From contig NZ_FXEG02000005.1 of the NCBI RefSeq assembly GCF_900176255.2, positions 496,001-560,000 of the forward strand: a stretch of 64,000 nt of DNA, in the 5' to 3' direction. Below the pieces are notes generated by a model. That model saw only the letters and a list, made by a program, of their open reading frames with translations. It was not told the DNA's origin and did no database searches. This document shows, one piece after another, positions 48,392 through 56,758 of the stretch. Positions within the stretch are counted from its first letter, which is position 1, and every line of letters starts with the position of its first letter. This DNA comes from Mycobacterium ahvazicum. GTDB lineage: Bacteria > Actinomycetota > Actinomycetes > Mycobacteriales > Mycobacteriaceae. Both the position numbers and the translations under genes were made by a program.

Positions 48392-49201
48392 TCATCCCTC
48401 GCGCCTCTTCGAAGGCATCACCTTGCCGGCCGAGGTTCCGCCGTCCACCGGCAGCACGGTTCCGGTGACATAGAGCGAGCGATCGCCCGCGAAATACAAC
48501 GCGGCCTGGGCGACGTCGTCGGTCGTTCCCTCACGCTTGAGCGGCCGGTCGTCTCGCATGCCCTGGCGGATCTTCGCCTCGAACTGGGCCAGCTGCTCCG
48601 CGTCCATCCCGGCCGCCGACTTCCCCAGGATCGGCGTGGGGATGCTGCCCGGCGCGATCGCGTTGACGCGAATCTCATAGCGCGCCAGCTCAATTGCCGC
48701 GGACTTCGTGAATTGGATGACGGCCGCTTTCGACGCCCGATAGATCATCACCCCGCCGCCGGCCTGGATCCCGCCGATCGAAGTGAGGTTGATGATCGAT
48801 CCGCCGCCGCTTTCGGCCATGTGCCGGGCGGCGTCTCGGGTACCGGCCATCACGCCGAGGACGTTCACGCCCATGATCCGGTGGAAGTCCGACAGGTCGT
48901 CGTCGAGTAATCGACGCAAGGGGCTGGACACCGCCGCGTTGTTCACCATGACGTGCAGCCCGCCGAACTTCTCGACGGTGGTCGCGACCAGCGCCTGCAC
49001 CTGTTCGGGATCCGAGACGTCGGTCCGGATGAACAGCGCACCGGGGCCCAGGGTGGCAGCCAGCTGCTCGCCCATCTCGGCCTCGACGTCCGCGACGACG
49101 ACCCGGGCGCCCTCGGCAAGAAACCGTTCCACGATGCCGCGACCGATGCCCGACGCCCCGCCGGTGACGATGGCGACCTTGCCATCCAGTTCGTTGACCA
49201 C
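48392..49201 (-). CDS. Short-chain dehydrogenase/reductase
   Basis: 269 residues from GTG 49201. TGGASGIGRGIVERFL (~residues 13-28), VNNAAVSSPL (NNA ~86), catalytic Ser in NLTSIGGIQAGGGVMIYRASKAA with YRASK (Tyr ~156), C-terminal YVTGTVLPVDGGTSAGK. A full-length classical SDR, expected to oxidise a hydroxyl or reduce a keto group with NAD(P)(H). It lies upstream of the TetR operon on the same strand (141 bases apart), with its own copy of the same palindrome at 49229-49250, so the two units probably form one regulon. Confidence 0.93.
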   Translation of the reverse strand: MVNELDGKVAIVTGGASGIGRGIVERFLAEGARVVVADVEAEMGEQLAATLGPGALFIRTDVSDPEQVQALVATTVEKFGGLHVMVNNAAVSSPLRRLLDDDLSDFHRIMGVNVLGVMAGTRDAARHMAESGGGSIINLTSIGGIQAGGGVMIYRASKAAVIQFTKSAAIELARYEIRVNAIAPGSIPTPILGKSAAGMDAEQLAQFEAKIRQGMRDDRPLKREGTTDDVAQAALYFAGDRSLYVTGTVLPVDGGTSAGKVMPSKRREG

Positions 49202-49228
49202 CCGACGAGTTAATCGGGCACGCGACTG

Positions 49229-49250
49229 TTAAGTCAAGCAGTTGATTTAA
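49229..49250. promoter_or_regulatory. Second copy of the TCAAGC-type operator
   Basis: TTAAGTCAAGC followed by AGTTGATTTAA, pairing at 8 of 11 positions, 28 bases before the SDR start. The left arm AAGTCAAGC and the right end TTGATTTAA are identical to the copy at 48277-48300. Confidence 0.65.
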
Positions 49251-49334
49251 GTCTTTCCCGGAATTGGCCTGCCACTGCTGGATTAGTGTTTGCTGCGTGA
49301 ACGAACGGATCCTGGCCAACGGATTGCGGCGTCG

Positions 49335-50210
49335 ATGAATCCCGATACTTTCTGCACCTCCGACCAATGGAGCATGATCGCGTCGGCGGCGTCGACGTCA
49401 CAGCTCGCCGGTGTGCTCGGCGGATTCCTCATCACCGCAATCGCTTTGCTGTTCGACCGCAACAGCCGAGAAGGCGTGCACACCCTGGCACTGTTCGCGT
49501 CGGCGGTGCTGATCCTGATGTTGGACAGCTTTCTGTTCAGCCTCATCAGCGGCACCCACCCGCCCGACAACGGCGACCGGCAGGGCATCTGCGCGATCGC
49601 CTGGACCCAGGGCGACCTGGCGACCGGGATGCTCGCGGCCGGCACCACCGGACTGTTCGCCGGCCTGGGCTGGATGCTGGCCAGCCACGCGGTGAACAAG
49701 GTGCCCGCCGAAGATCCAGCGGACATCCGCGCCTACTGTTTCCTCGCCGACCTCGGCGGGTGGCTGACCTTCGGCGCCGCGATGGCGACGACGTTGATCA
49801 TGAGCGAGACAAGCATCGACTACCTGCATTTCGTGCTCGGGCACCCGCCCGCGCTGTGGCTGACGGGGTCGATCGTGACGTTCTGCGCGCTGGCCATCCT
49901 GCTCGATTTCGTGGTGGTCTACTTCCGTACGAAGGCCCTGAACCGCTCGCTGGCCAACACCGCCGAGCCGACCCAATTGGCATTGCGGTCGATCAAGGTC
50001 GCCACGGTGGGAACGCTGTTCCTCGCCGTCGCCGGCTCATGGCTTGCCGTCAGCCTGGCGCGCCTTCCGATCGGCTGGCTGACGACCCCCAACCGCGCGT
50101 TCGTCATATTCGTCTTCGTGCTCGCGCTGATCGTGCCGACGATCATCTCGACCGCGGCCTGCTATTCGGTCGCGAGCACCGACGACGGTTTCCGTCCACG
50201 CGTGCGTTAA
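49335..50210 (+). CDS. Polytopic membrane protein, unknown function
   Basis: 291 residues from ATG 49335; TTG 49290 would add 15 residues without a clear ribosome site. About seven hydrophobic spans are visible, e.g. LAGVLGGFLITAIALLF, LFASAVLILMLDSFLFSLI, LAAGTTGLFAGLGWMLA, GGWLTFGAAMATTLIM, GSIVTFCALAILLDFVVVYF, VGTLFLAVAGSWLAVSLA, AFVIFVFVLALIVPTIIS. No transporter signature. Stand-alone gene divergent from the SDR at 49201. I do not recognise the family. Confidence 0.78.
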   Translation: MNPDTFCTSDQWSMIASAASTSQLAGVLGGFLITAIALLFDRNSREGVHTLALFASAVLILMLDSFLFSLISGTHPPDNGDRQGICAIAWTQGDLATGMLAAGTTGLFAGLGWMLASHAVNKVPAEDPADIRAYCFLADLGGWLTFGAAMATTLIMSETSIDYLHFVLGHPPALWLTGSIVTFCALAILLDFVVVYFRTKALNRSLANTAEPTQLALRSIKVATVGTLFLAVAGSWLAVSLARLPIGWLTTPNRAFVIFVFVLALIVPTIISTAACYSVASTDDGFRPRVR

Positions 50211-50292
50211 CGGCCTCATAGGGGTTCCGGACGGGCCGCGCGCCAGCCATGCTGGGTACGGCAGTTCATCGGAAAACTGGGAGGGCGTACTC

Positions 50293-51051
50293 ATGAAGGT
50301 TTTGGTTATCGGTGGCAGCGGGCTGATCGGATCCCAGGTTGTCACCATGCTCACCGACCTGGGCCACGAAGCCGTTCCCGCCTCGCCGCGCTCGGGTGTC
50401 AACGCCATCACCGGCGAAGGCCTCACCGAGGCCGTCGCCGGTGTCCACACCGTGGTGGACGTGTCCAATTCCCCGTCTTGGGCCGACGACGACGTGCTCG
50501 AGTTTTTCACCACCTCGACCCGCAACCTCCTCGAAGCGGAGCGAGCCGCCGGCGTACAGCACCACGTCGCGCTCTCGATCGTGGGCGCCGACCGATTGCC
50601 CGACAGCGGCTACATGCGGGCCAAGGTCGCACAGGAGAAGGTGATCGAGGACTCGGAATTCCCGAACACGATCGTGCGCGCGACGCAGTTCTTCGAATTC
50701 GTTGGCGGCATTGCGGATTCGATGGCCGACGGCGACACTGTTCGCGCGCCGCACGGAGCGTTCCAGCCCATCGCCTCCGCAGACGTCGCGACGGCCGTCA
50801 CCCGCGCGGCGATCGACGATCCGGCCGGGCTGATCAACATCGCCGGCCCCGACAAGCAGGGGATGGACGACTTCATCCGGACGTGGTTCGCCGCAACCGG
50901 CGATGCGCGCGAGGTGGTCACCGACCCGCAGGCCCGCTACTACGGTGCGCTGCTCGACGACCGCGGCATCGTTCCTATCGACGGAGAGCAAGTCACGATC
51001 TACCCGACCAACTTCAGCAACTGGGCGGATTCCCGGCAGCAGGCCGGCTGA
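50293..51051 (+). CDS. NmrA-like NAD(P)-binding protein
   Basis: 252 residues from ATG 50293 with GGGAGGG upstream. Rossmann start MKVLVIGGSGLIGSQVV, then NAITGEGLTEAVAGVHTVVDVSN, HHVALSIVGADRLPDSGYMRAKVAQEKVIEDS, and a substrate-side segment FQPIASADVATAVTRA. This is the atypical SDR layout of NmrA/YtfG-like proteins, in which the catalytic Tyr-Lys pair is usually not active. Possible roles are quinone reduction or redox sensing. Separate transcription unit. Confidence 0.88.
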   Translation: MKVLVIGGSGLIGSQVVTMLTDLGHEAVPASPRSGVNAITGEGLTEAVAGVHTVVDVSNSPSWADDDVLEFFTTSTRNLLEAERAAGVQHHVALSIVGADRLPDSGYMRAKVAQEKVIEDSEFPNTIVRATQFFEFVGGIADSMADGDTVRAPHGAFQPIASADVATAVTRAAIDDPAGLINIAGPDKQGMDDFIRTWFAATGDAREVVTDPQARYYGALLDDRGIVPIDGEQVTIYPTNFSNWADSRQQAG

Positions 51052-51150
51052 TAGCGGCCGAAAAATCTTCGGCAATGGTTGCGTTCTGGCTAACTCCCTA
51101 GCACGGTATAACTCGCCGGGCCCGTATCGACCGACGACGAGGAGCGATCA

Positions 51151-52785
51151 ATGCCGCTGCTACCCACCAGTGGGGTTACCTTCGACGGGGCGCAGCTGAC
51201 CCGGCGCGGCTTCATGGCGGCCAGCATCGCGGGTGGATTGACACTGGCGGCGTGCGGCCATTCCAAGTCGCAGGACCTGAGCAGTGCCGACAAGATGGCC
51301 GCCGCGATCGCTGCTGCCGAGGCGGCACGGCCGCACAGCGGACGCACGGTCAACGTCAGCTTGACCCAGCAGCTGACCCAGATCGATTTGGGCGGACCGG
51401 TCGTGCGGACGCTGGCCTTCGGCGACACGATCCCCGGCCCGCTGATCCGGGCCAACGTCGGCGACGAACTCGTGGTCAAGGTCTCGAACAAACTCGACCA
51501 CATGACCTCGGTGCATTGGCACGGTATCGCGTTGCGCAACAACATGGATGGCGCGGAACCGGCCACCCCGAACATCGAAGCCGGCCAGGAATTCACGTAT
51601 CAGTTCTCCGTACCGAACTCGGGCACCTACTGGGCACATCCGCACACCGGCCTCGACGAAGACACCGGGCTGTACCTGCCGGTCATCATCGATGACCCCA
51701 CCGAAAGCAACTACGACGCCGAATGGGTTGTCGTCCTTGATGACTGGACCGATGGCGTGGGAAAGAGTCCGCAGCAGCTCTACGAGGAACTCACGAACCC
51801 CAACAAACCCAGCATGTCCAACATGCCGGCCGCACCCTCGACAACCCCGACCACGTCGACAACCCCTACCACCTCGACCAGCGAGACCACTTCGACCAGC
51901 CCGACGACGTCGACCACTCCCACGTCGACGTCGACATCAGCGTCGGCAACGCCGACTGCCCGGGTCGGAAACAGCGACCTGCTTGGCGGCGACGCCGGAG
52001 ACATCGCCTATCCGTACTATCTGATCAACGGGCGAATTCCCGCGGCTCCCACCACCTTCAATGCCAAGCCGGGCCAGCGCATCCGGATCCGCTTCATCAA
52101 CACCGGCTCCGACACCACCTTCCGCGTCGCGCTGACCGGCCACCCCATGACGGTCACCCACACCGATGGCTACGCCGTGGTGCCCAGACAGGTCGACGCC
52201 CTGCTGATCGGGATGGCCGAACGATACGACGTCATCGTGACCGCCGCCGACGGCGTCTTCCCGCTGGTCGCCTTGGCCGAGGGCAAGGGGGCGCTGGCGC
52301 GGGCGCTGCTGTCCACCGGCAAGGGCAGCCCGCCCGATCCGCAGTTCCAACCAGCCGAATTGAACCGGCGCGTAGGAACGATCGAGATGTTCACCGCCGC
52401 AACGTCGGTCATGTTGAGCCGACCCGAACCGGGGCTCAACCTTCCCGTCGTGCTGGGCGGCAACATGGTCCAGTACGACTGGACGATCAACGGCGAGCCA
52501 TACAGCAAGACCAATCCGCTGCACGTTCAGCAGGGCCAGCGGCCGACCATCACCTTCGACAACTCGACGATGATGTATCATCCAATCCACCTGCACGGGC
52601 ACACATTCCAGCTGATCAACCCCGACGGATCGCTGGGCGCCCGCAAGGACACCGTGATGGTGCTGCCCAAGCAGAAGATCCTGGCCGTTCTGGTGGCCGA
52701 TAATCCCGGCGTGTGGCAGATGCACTGCCACAACACCTATCACCAGGTCGCCGGAATGATGACCCGGCTGGAATACGTCTTCTAA
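51151..52785 (+). CDS. Multicopper oxidase, Tat-exported
   Basis: 544 residues from ATG 51151 (GAGGAGCG upstream). Tat signal TRRGFMAASIAGGLTLAAC; LAAC could be a lipobox, making it a lipoprotein. Copper sites: HWHGIAL (~126) and YWAHPHTG (~164), then near the end HPIHLHGHTFQL (~480) and WQMHCHNTYHQVAGMM (~525), giving the T1/T2/T3 set. Residues ~230-270 are a Thr/Ser/Pro low-complexity insert (TTPTTSTTPTTST repeated) between the first two cupredoxin domains. Expected to oxidise phenols or metal ions such as Cu(I) outside the membrane. Convergent with the next gene (four-base overlap). Confidence 0.95.
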   Translation: MPLLPTSGVTFDGAQLTRRGFMAASIAGGLTLAACGHSKSQDLSSADKMAAAIAAAEAARPHSGRTVNVSLTQQLTQIDLGGPVVRTLAFGDTIPGPLIRANVGDELVVKVSNKLDHMTSVHWHGIALRNNMDGAEPATPNIEAGQEFTYQFSVPNSGTYWAHPHTGLDEDTGLYLPVIIDDPTESNYDAEWVVVLDDWTDGVGKSPQQLYEELTNPNKPSMSNMPAAPSTTPTTSTTPTTSTSETTSTSPTTSTTPTSTSTSASATPTARVGNSDLLGGDAGDIAYPYYLINGRIPAAPTTFNAKPGQRIRIRFINTGSDTTFRVALTGHPMTVTHTDGYAVVPRQVDALLIGMAERYDVIVTAADGVFPLVALAEGKGALARALLSTGKGSPPDPQFQPAELNRRVGTIEMFTAATSVMLSRPEPGLNLPVVLGGNMVQYDWTINGEPYSKTNPLHVQQGQRPTITFDNSTMMYHPIHLHGHTFQLINPDGSLGARKDTVMVLPKQKILAVLVADNPGVWQMHCHNTYHQVAGMMTRLEYVF

Positions 52786-53600
52786 GAAGCCAGGAATTCC
52801 AGCAGCAATTCGTTGACCGTCGACGGCTGCTCGATCTGCGGACAGTGACCGGCGCCGACGACCACCGTCGAGCGGGCGCCGTCGATCTGCTCGGCGATCT
52901 CGGCGGCCCAACCTCGCGGCAACAGCTTGTCCTCTCCCCCTTCGACCACCAGCGTCGGCACGCCGACGCGCTCGTAGGCTCGGGTGGTCGACGGGGTCGG
53001 CGGCCGCGAGGAACCGGGGCGGCGGAATCGGGCCGCGGCCACCGCTTCCCACGCCCCCGGCGCGGTGCTCGATGCGTAGCGGCGCCCCACGTATTCCTCG
53101 TCGGCCGGATAGCTGGGATCGTGAAACAGGGCTTCCACGATGCGGCGCATCGCCTCCAGGCTGGCGTCGTAGTCCTGCAGCGCCTCAAAGTGCTTGTTCT
53201 GCTGAATTTCTCCGCCGCCGCAGATGATCGTCAGGCTACGGACCGGCAACCGCGGCGCTTCGGACGTGGTGTCGTTGAGCAGGTTGATCGCGCCCATCGA
53301 GTTGCCGACGAAATGCGCGGAGTCGATACCGAGCAGCTCGCAGAAGCGAGCCACATGCCGTATCCGCATCCCCCGGCCGTCCACGAAGTCGATCACCTTC
53401 GCCGAGTTTCCATACCCCAGCATGTCCGGAGCCAGCACCCGGTAGTGTGCGGCCAGCGCGGAAACGTTGCGTTCCCAACCCAGTTCGGCGCTGGCGCCGA
53501 ACTCGCCGCCGTGTAGCAGCACTATCGGATCGCCGTTGCCGGCATCCAGGTAACCCGTGGTAAGACCGTCGACCAGCATGGTCCGGCGCGCAAAGTCCAT
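52782..53600 (-). CDS. Alpha/beta hydrolase
   Basis: 272 residues from ATG 53600, which overlaps the cyclase stop (ATGA). Motifs: DPIVLLHGGEFGAS (oxyanion HGG ~32), LAPDMLGYGNSAK, nucleophile elbow VGNSMGAINLL (Ser ~108), acid in VEGGEDKLLPRG, His in GAGHCPQIEQP (~250). The pattern is that of meta-cleavage-product hydrolases and related C-C hydrolases. It is the last gene of the eight-gene minus-strand operon 61902-52782 and may act on a cleaved ring product in addition to the hydrolase at 61039. Confidence 0.9.
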   Translation of the reverse strand: MDFARRTMLVDGLTTGYLDAGNGDPIVLLHGGEFGASAELGWERNVSALAAHYRVLAPDMLGYGNSAKVIDFVDGRGMRIRHVARFCELLGIDSAHFVGNSMGAINLLNDTTSEAPRLPVRSLTIICGGGEIQQNKHFEALQDYDASLEAMRRIVEALFHDPSYPADEEYVGRRYASSTAPGAWEAVAAARFRRPGSSRPPTPSTTRAYERVGVPTLVVEGGEDKLLPRGWAAEIAEQIDGARSTVVVGAGHCPQIEQPSTVNELLLEFLAS

Positions 53601-54598
53601 CACTTGATCGCAATCGGGTTCACGGGAGAGCCGACCGCGCCGACCACCCGCAGCGGCGGGGCGACGAGCTGGAACTCGTAGACGCCGTCCGCGGCGCAAT
53701 CCTGCGCCAGCGCGGCGAGATCCCAGTATTCGCCGAAGATCATGCCCATGTCGCGCAGGCAGAGTAGATGCAGGGGGAAGGTGACGCCGTCGACTCCGGA
53801 AACCAGGTCTTCGACCTGAAGGTTATCCGCGGCCACGGCCGCGATCTCGTGATCATGCAGCCACTGGGCACATCGCCAGTCCAGGCCGGAATAGCCCTCG
53901 GTCCTGTTACCGGTCATCAGAAACCTTGTCCACCAGCCGGTCCGGATCAGCACGATGTCGCCCCGACCGACGGTCACACCCTGGGCGCGAACCACGTCGT
54001 CGAGTTCCTCCGGCGAGATCGGGTTTCCGGCTTCGAGGAACACCTCCGCTCCCCGATGGCGGACCAAGTCCAGCAGCACACCGCGAGACGTGATGCCCTT
54101 GACGTCAACCTTGTCGATGCCGCAGTGGTAGGCGCCCATGCTGGTCACCGAATCCGCCGCGAAGCCGTTGTACAGCTGGTCGTCGTAGTACACGTGGGAC
54201 AGCGCATCCCATTGGCTTGCCGCTTGCAGCGGCATGATGATGATGTCGTCGTTGAAGCGGAACGGATTGTCGGCCGTCATGTAGCCGCTGAGCTGCTGAG
54301 CCACTGGATTACGCGGCCAGCTCGGCCCGTACTTGGCCAGCGTATTCACATCGCCGCCGTCGACGGTCATGATGTGCACCGGGTTGTGCCGAAACGCGAA
54401 GGCGCCCTGCGGACCTGAGGCGCCGAAGTCGACGCCGAGCGGAAATACCTTGCCGTGCTTGACCAGACCGGCGGCCTGCGCGACCTTGTCCTCGGTGATG
54501 AAATTCAGGGTGCCGAGCTCGTCGGCGTCCCCCCAGCGTCCCCAATTGGAGACGTCCCTTGCGACCCGCCGGAAATCAGTCAAGTCGGCTCGGCTCAT
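53600..54598 (-). CDS. Cyclase family protein (kynurenine formamidase-like)
   Basis: 332 residues from ATG 54598. The cyclase-family core is present: GTLNFITEDKVAQAAGLVKHGKVFPLG at the start, metal-site region QAASQWDALSHVYYDDQLYNG (WDALSH in place of the HxGTHxDxPxH motif), later DIVLIRTGWW and TFPLHLLCLRDMGMIFGEYWDLAALA. Members are Zn/Mn hydrolases of cyclic amides or lactones. It overlaps the SDR upstream by 23 bases. Probable role: lactone or ring hydrolysis in the same pathway; inferred. Confidence 0.9.
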   Translation of the reverse strand: MSRADLTDFRRVARDVSNWGRWGDADELGTLNFITEDKVAQAAGLVKHGKVFPLGVDFGASGPQGAFAFRHNPVHIMTVDGGDVNTLAKYGPSWPRNPVAQQLSGYMTADNPFRFNDDIIIMPLQAASQWDALSHVYYDDQLYNGFAADSVTSMGAYHCGIDKVDVKGITSRGVLLDLVRHRGAEVFLEAGNPISPEELDDVVRAQGVTVGRGDIVLIRTGWWTRFLMTGNRTEGYSGLDWRCAQWLHDHEIAAVAADNLQVEDLVSGVDGVTFPLHLLCLRDMGMIFGEYWDLAALAQDCAADGVYEFQLVAPPLRVVGAVGSPVNPIAIK

Positions 54599-55415
54599 CT
54601 GGAGGGGCTCCTTTCTCGAGTTCACGAGCGATCGCCGCGCCCACGTTTCCACCGTCGACCCAGATGATCTGTCCCGTGATGTAGCTGGCCGCACCACTAT
54701 TCAAGAAGAGCAGCACGGCTGCCTGCTCGGCGGGGTCGGAAACGCGCCCCAGCGGCTTGGGAATGTCGTCGAGGAAACCCTGCCCGTACGCCGTGCGCAG
54801 CTGATCGAGTATCGGCGTCTCGGTAACGCCGGGGCCGGAGCAGTTGATGCGGATGCCTCTGGCGCCCAACGGCGCAGCACTGCGCATCGTGTAGAAGATG
54901 ATCGCTTCCTTGGACAGTTGGTAGCCGTTGCCCACCACGTCGGGATTCGCGTCGCACCAGTCGATACCCTCTTGCATCGTCGCGGTATTCAACAATGGCG
55001 CCACCGCCGCCGCGTGTTCGCGGTAGGCGGCGGCGGCGAGCGAGGACACGCTGACGATCGACGATCCCGCAACCATTCTCGGGACCAGCGCCTCGGTGAC
55101 CTGGCGGGTACCCAGGAAGTTGATCGTGGCAACCAGTGCCGGGTTGCCGATCCCGGAGGAGACACCGGCGACGTTGAACAACGCGTCGACCCGCCCGGCG
55201 ATGCCCGCTACCGCGCCATCGATCGACTCCGGGTCGGCGAGGTCGACCTCATGAAACTCGTTGAGTTCGAACGACGGTCGCCACTTGTCCAGCCCGACGA
55301 CTTCGGCCCCGAGTTCGCTGAGCTGACGCACCACATGTTCGCCGATACCCGACGCACATCCGGTCACCACCGCACGGCGGCCGTCGTAGCGCCACAACCC
55401 GTCAATCTCGCCCAC
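54576..55415 (-). CDS. Short-chain dehydrogenase (3-alpha-HSD/coniferyl-alcohol-type)
   Basis: 279 residues from GTG 55415. VTGCASGIGEHVVRQL (~residues 17-32), a short NAD region DLADPESIDGAVAGIAGRVDALFNVAGVS, then VSSLAAAAYREH with the Ser, and an insert before GYQLSKEAIIFYTM carrying the Tyr/Lys pair; end ITGQIIWVDGGN. The insert and the NVAG variant are typical of the 3-alpha-hydroxysteroid dehydrogenase/carbonyl reductase subgroup. Expected to oxidise a ring or side-chain alcohol. Confidence 0.92.
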   Translation of the reverse strand: MGEIDGLWRYDGRRAVVTGCASGIGEHVVRQLSELGAEVVGLDKWRPSFELNEFHEVDLADPESIDGAVAGIAGRVDALFNVAGVSSGIGNPALVATINFLGTRQVTEALVPRMVAGSSIVSVSSLAAAAYREHAAAVAPLLNTATMQEGIDWCDANPDVVGNGYQLSKEAIIFYTMRSAAPLGARGIRINCSGPGVTETPILDQLRTAYGQGFLDDIPKPLGRVSDPAEQAAVLLFLNSGAASYITGQIIWVDGGNVGAAIARELEKGAPPDEPSRLD

Positions 55416-55435
55416 GGCTCGATTATCTTCCGGCG

Positions 55436-56740
55436 CTATGTCTTTTTCTGCTCTTCCTTCGCGCGCTGTGCCGCCTGCACCCGGCCCTCGTTGATCTCCG
55501 CCATGGCCTCGGGGATCTCGCTGGCGGTGAATTTGTCGCGCCCGGTGGGCAAGCCGCCGAACGCGTAGGTTTCGTCGAACAACGGGGCGCTCGGCTTCGG
55601 CCGCCGCGCCTCGACCTTCTCGATCACCGGTGCCAGCCGCTTGGCCTTCTCCGCCACCGCTTTCTGGTCACGTTCGATGAACTCGGGCAGTACCTCTTTG
55701 CCCATCAGCTCAATGGATTCCATGGTGCCTTCGTGGCTGCGCGGGTTGAGCAGCAGGATGATCTCGTCGACGCCGCTCTCCTCGTACCCGCGCAGGAACT
55801 CGCGCACGGTGTCCGGGGATCCGATCGCGCCGCGGCCGGGTCCGTAGGCCAGCGTCGGGTCCTTTTCCACCTCTTCGAGATAGCGCTTCCACACTCCGGT
55901 GCGGCCCGGGCTGTGCATTCCGGTCAGGTAGTAGTGCATGATCCCGAACGAGAAGAATCCACCGCCCTGCCCCAGCCGTTGCAGCGCCTCTTCTTCGGTC
56001 TTGGCGACCATCATCGACAAGTCACCGCCGATGGCCAGGATGTTCGGGTTGATCTGCGGCGTGATCGGCACGCCGTTCTCCTCGAATTCTTTGTAGTAGC
56101 CGTTGACCCGGTCGGTCAGCGGACCGGGTCCGGTGTAGGCGAAACTCAGTGCCCCAATGCACTTTTGGGCAGCCATCTGCACGCTTGCCGGCCGGGTGCA
56201 GGCGACCCAGACGGGCGGGTGCGGCTTTTGCAACGGTTTGGGGATGACGTTGCGAGGCGGCATCTGGATCTGCTCACCCTTGAAACCCGTGAACGGCTCC
56301 TCGATCATGCATCGGATCGCGACCTCCAGGGACTCCTCCCACTGGGCGCGCTTGTCGGCGGGGTCGACGTCGAATCCGCCGAGTTCGCCGACCGAGGAAC
56401 CTTCCCCGGTGCCGAACTCCACGCGCCCATTGGAAAGCAGGTCGATGGTCGCGACGCGTTCGGCCACCCGGGCGGGGTGATTGACCGCGGGCAGCAGATG
56501 CATGATGCCGAACCCGAGCCGAATGTTCTTGGTTCGCTGGCTGGCCGCGGCCAGGAAGATCTCCGGCGCGGTGGAGTGGCAGTACTCCTCGAGGAAGTGG
56601 TGCTCGGTCAGCCAGACGGTGGAGAATCCCGCCTTGTCGGCGGCCTCCACCTCGTTCAGGCAGTCCTGCAACAGGACATGTTCGTCGTCGGGCGCCCACG
56701 GACGGGGCAGAGCGAACTCGTAGAACAGTGAAATTTTCAT
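55436..56740 (-). CDS. Luciferase-like (LLM class) flavin-dependent oxidoreductase
   Basis: 434 residues from ATG 56740, GGAGGTAAC upstream. TIM-barrel luciferase-like sequence: MKISLFYEFALPRPW, ADKAGFSTVWLTEHHFLEEYCHS, IRLGFGIMHLLPAVNHPARVAERVATIDLLSNGRVEFGTGEGSS, PHPPVWVACTRPASVQMAAQ. These bacterial-luciferase-family enzymes use reduced FMN or F420 to hydroxylate or cleave substrates, e.g. limonene or alkane-sulfonate monooxygenases. A charged helical C-terminus (~residues 365-434) extends past the barrel. Context suggests a Baeyer-Villiger-like or hydroxylation step. Confidence 0.93.
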   Translation of the reverse strand: MKISLFYEFALPRPWAPDDEHVLLQDCLNEVEAADKAGFSTVWLTEHHFLEEYCHSTAPEIFLAAASQRTKNIRLGFGIMHLLPAVNHPARVAERVATIDLLSNGRVEFGTGEGSSVGELGGFDVDPADKRAQWEESLEVAIRCMIEEPFTGFKGEQIQMPPRNVIPKPLQKPHPPVWVACTRPASVQMAAQKCIGALSFAYTGPGPLTDRVNGYYKEFEENGVPITPQINPNILAIGGDLSMMVAKTEEEALQRLGQGGGFFSFGIMHYYLTGMHSPGRTGVWKRYLEEVEKDPTLAYGPGRGAIGSPDTVREFLRGYEESGVDEIILLLNPRSHEGTMESIELMGKEVLPEFIERDQKAVAEKAKRLAPVIEKVEARRPKPSAPLFDETYAFGGLPTGRDKFTASEIPEAMAEINEGRVQAAQRAKEEQKKT

Positions 56741-56758
56741 TGTTACCTCCTCAAGAGA

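Noticed and set aside
51780..52004. Minus-strand Val/Asp-rich open frame across the Thr/Ser linker
   Set aside because: It is the translation of a repetitive codon array in the wrong strand.
52713..53516. Plus-strand open frame continuing past the multicopper oxidase
   Set aside because: Antisense to the alpha/beta hydrolase, whose catalytic motifs are intact.
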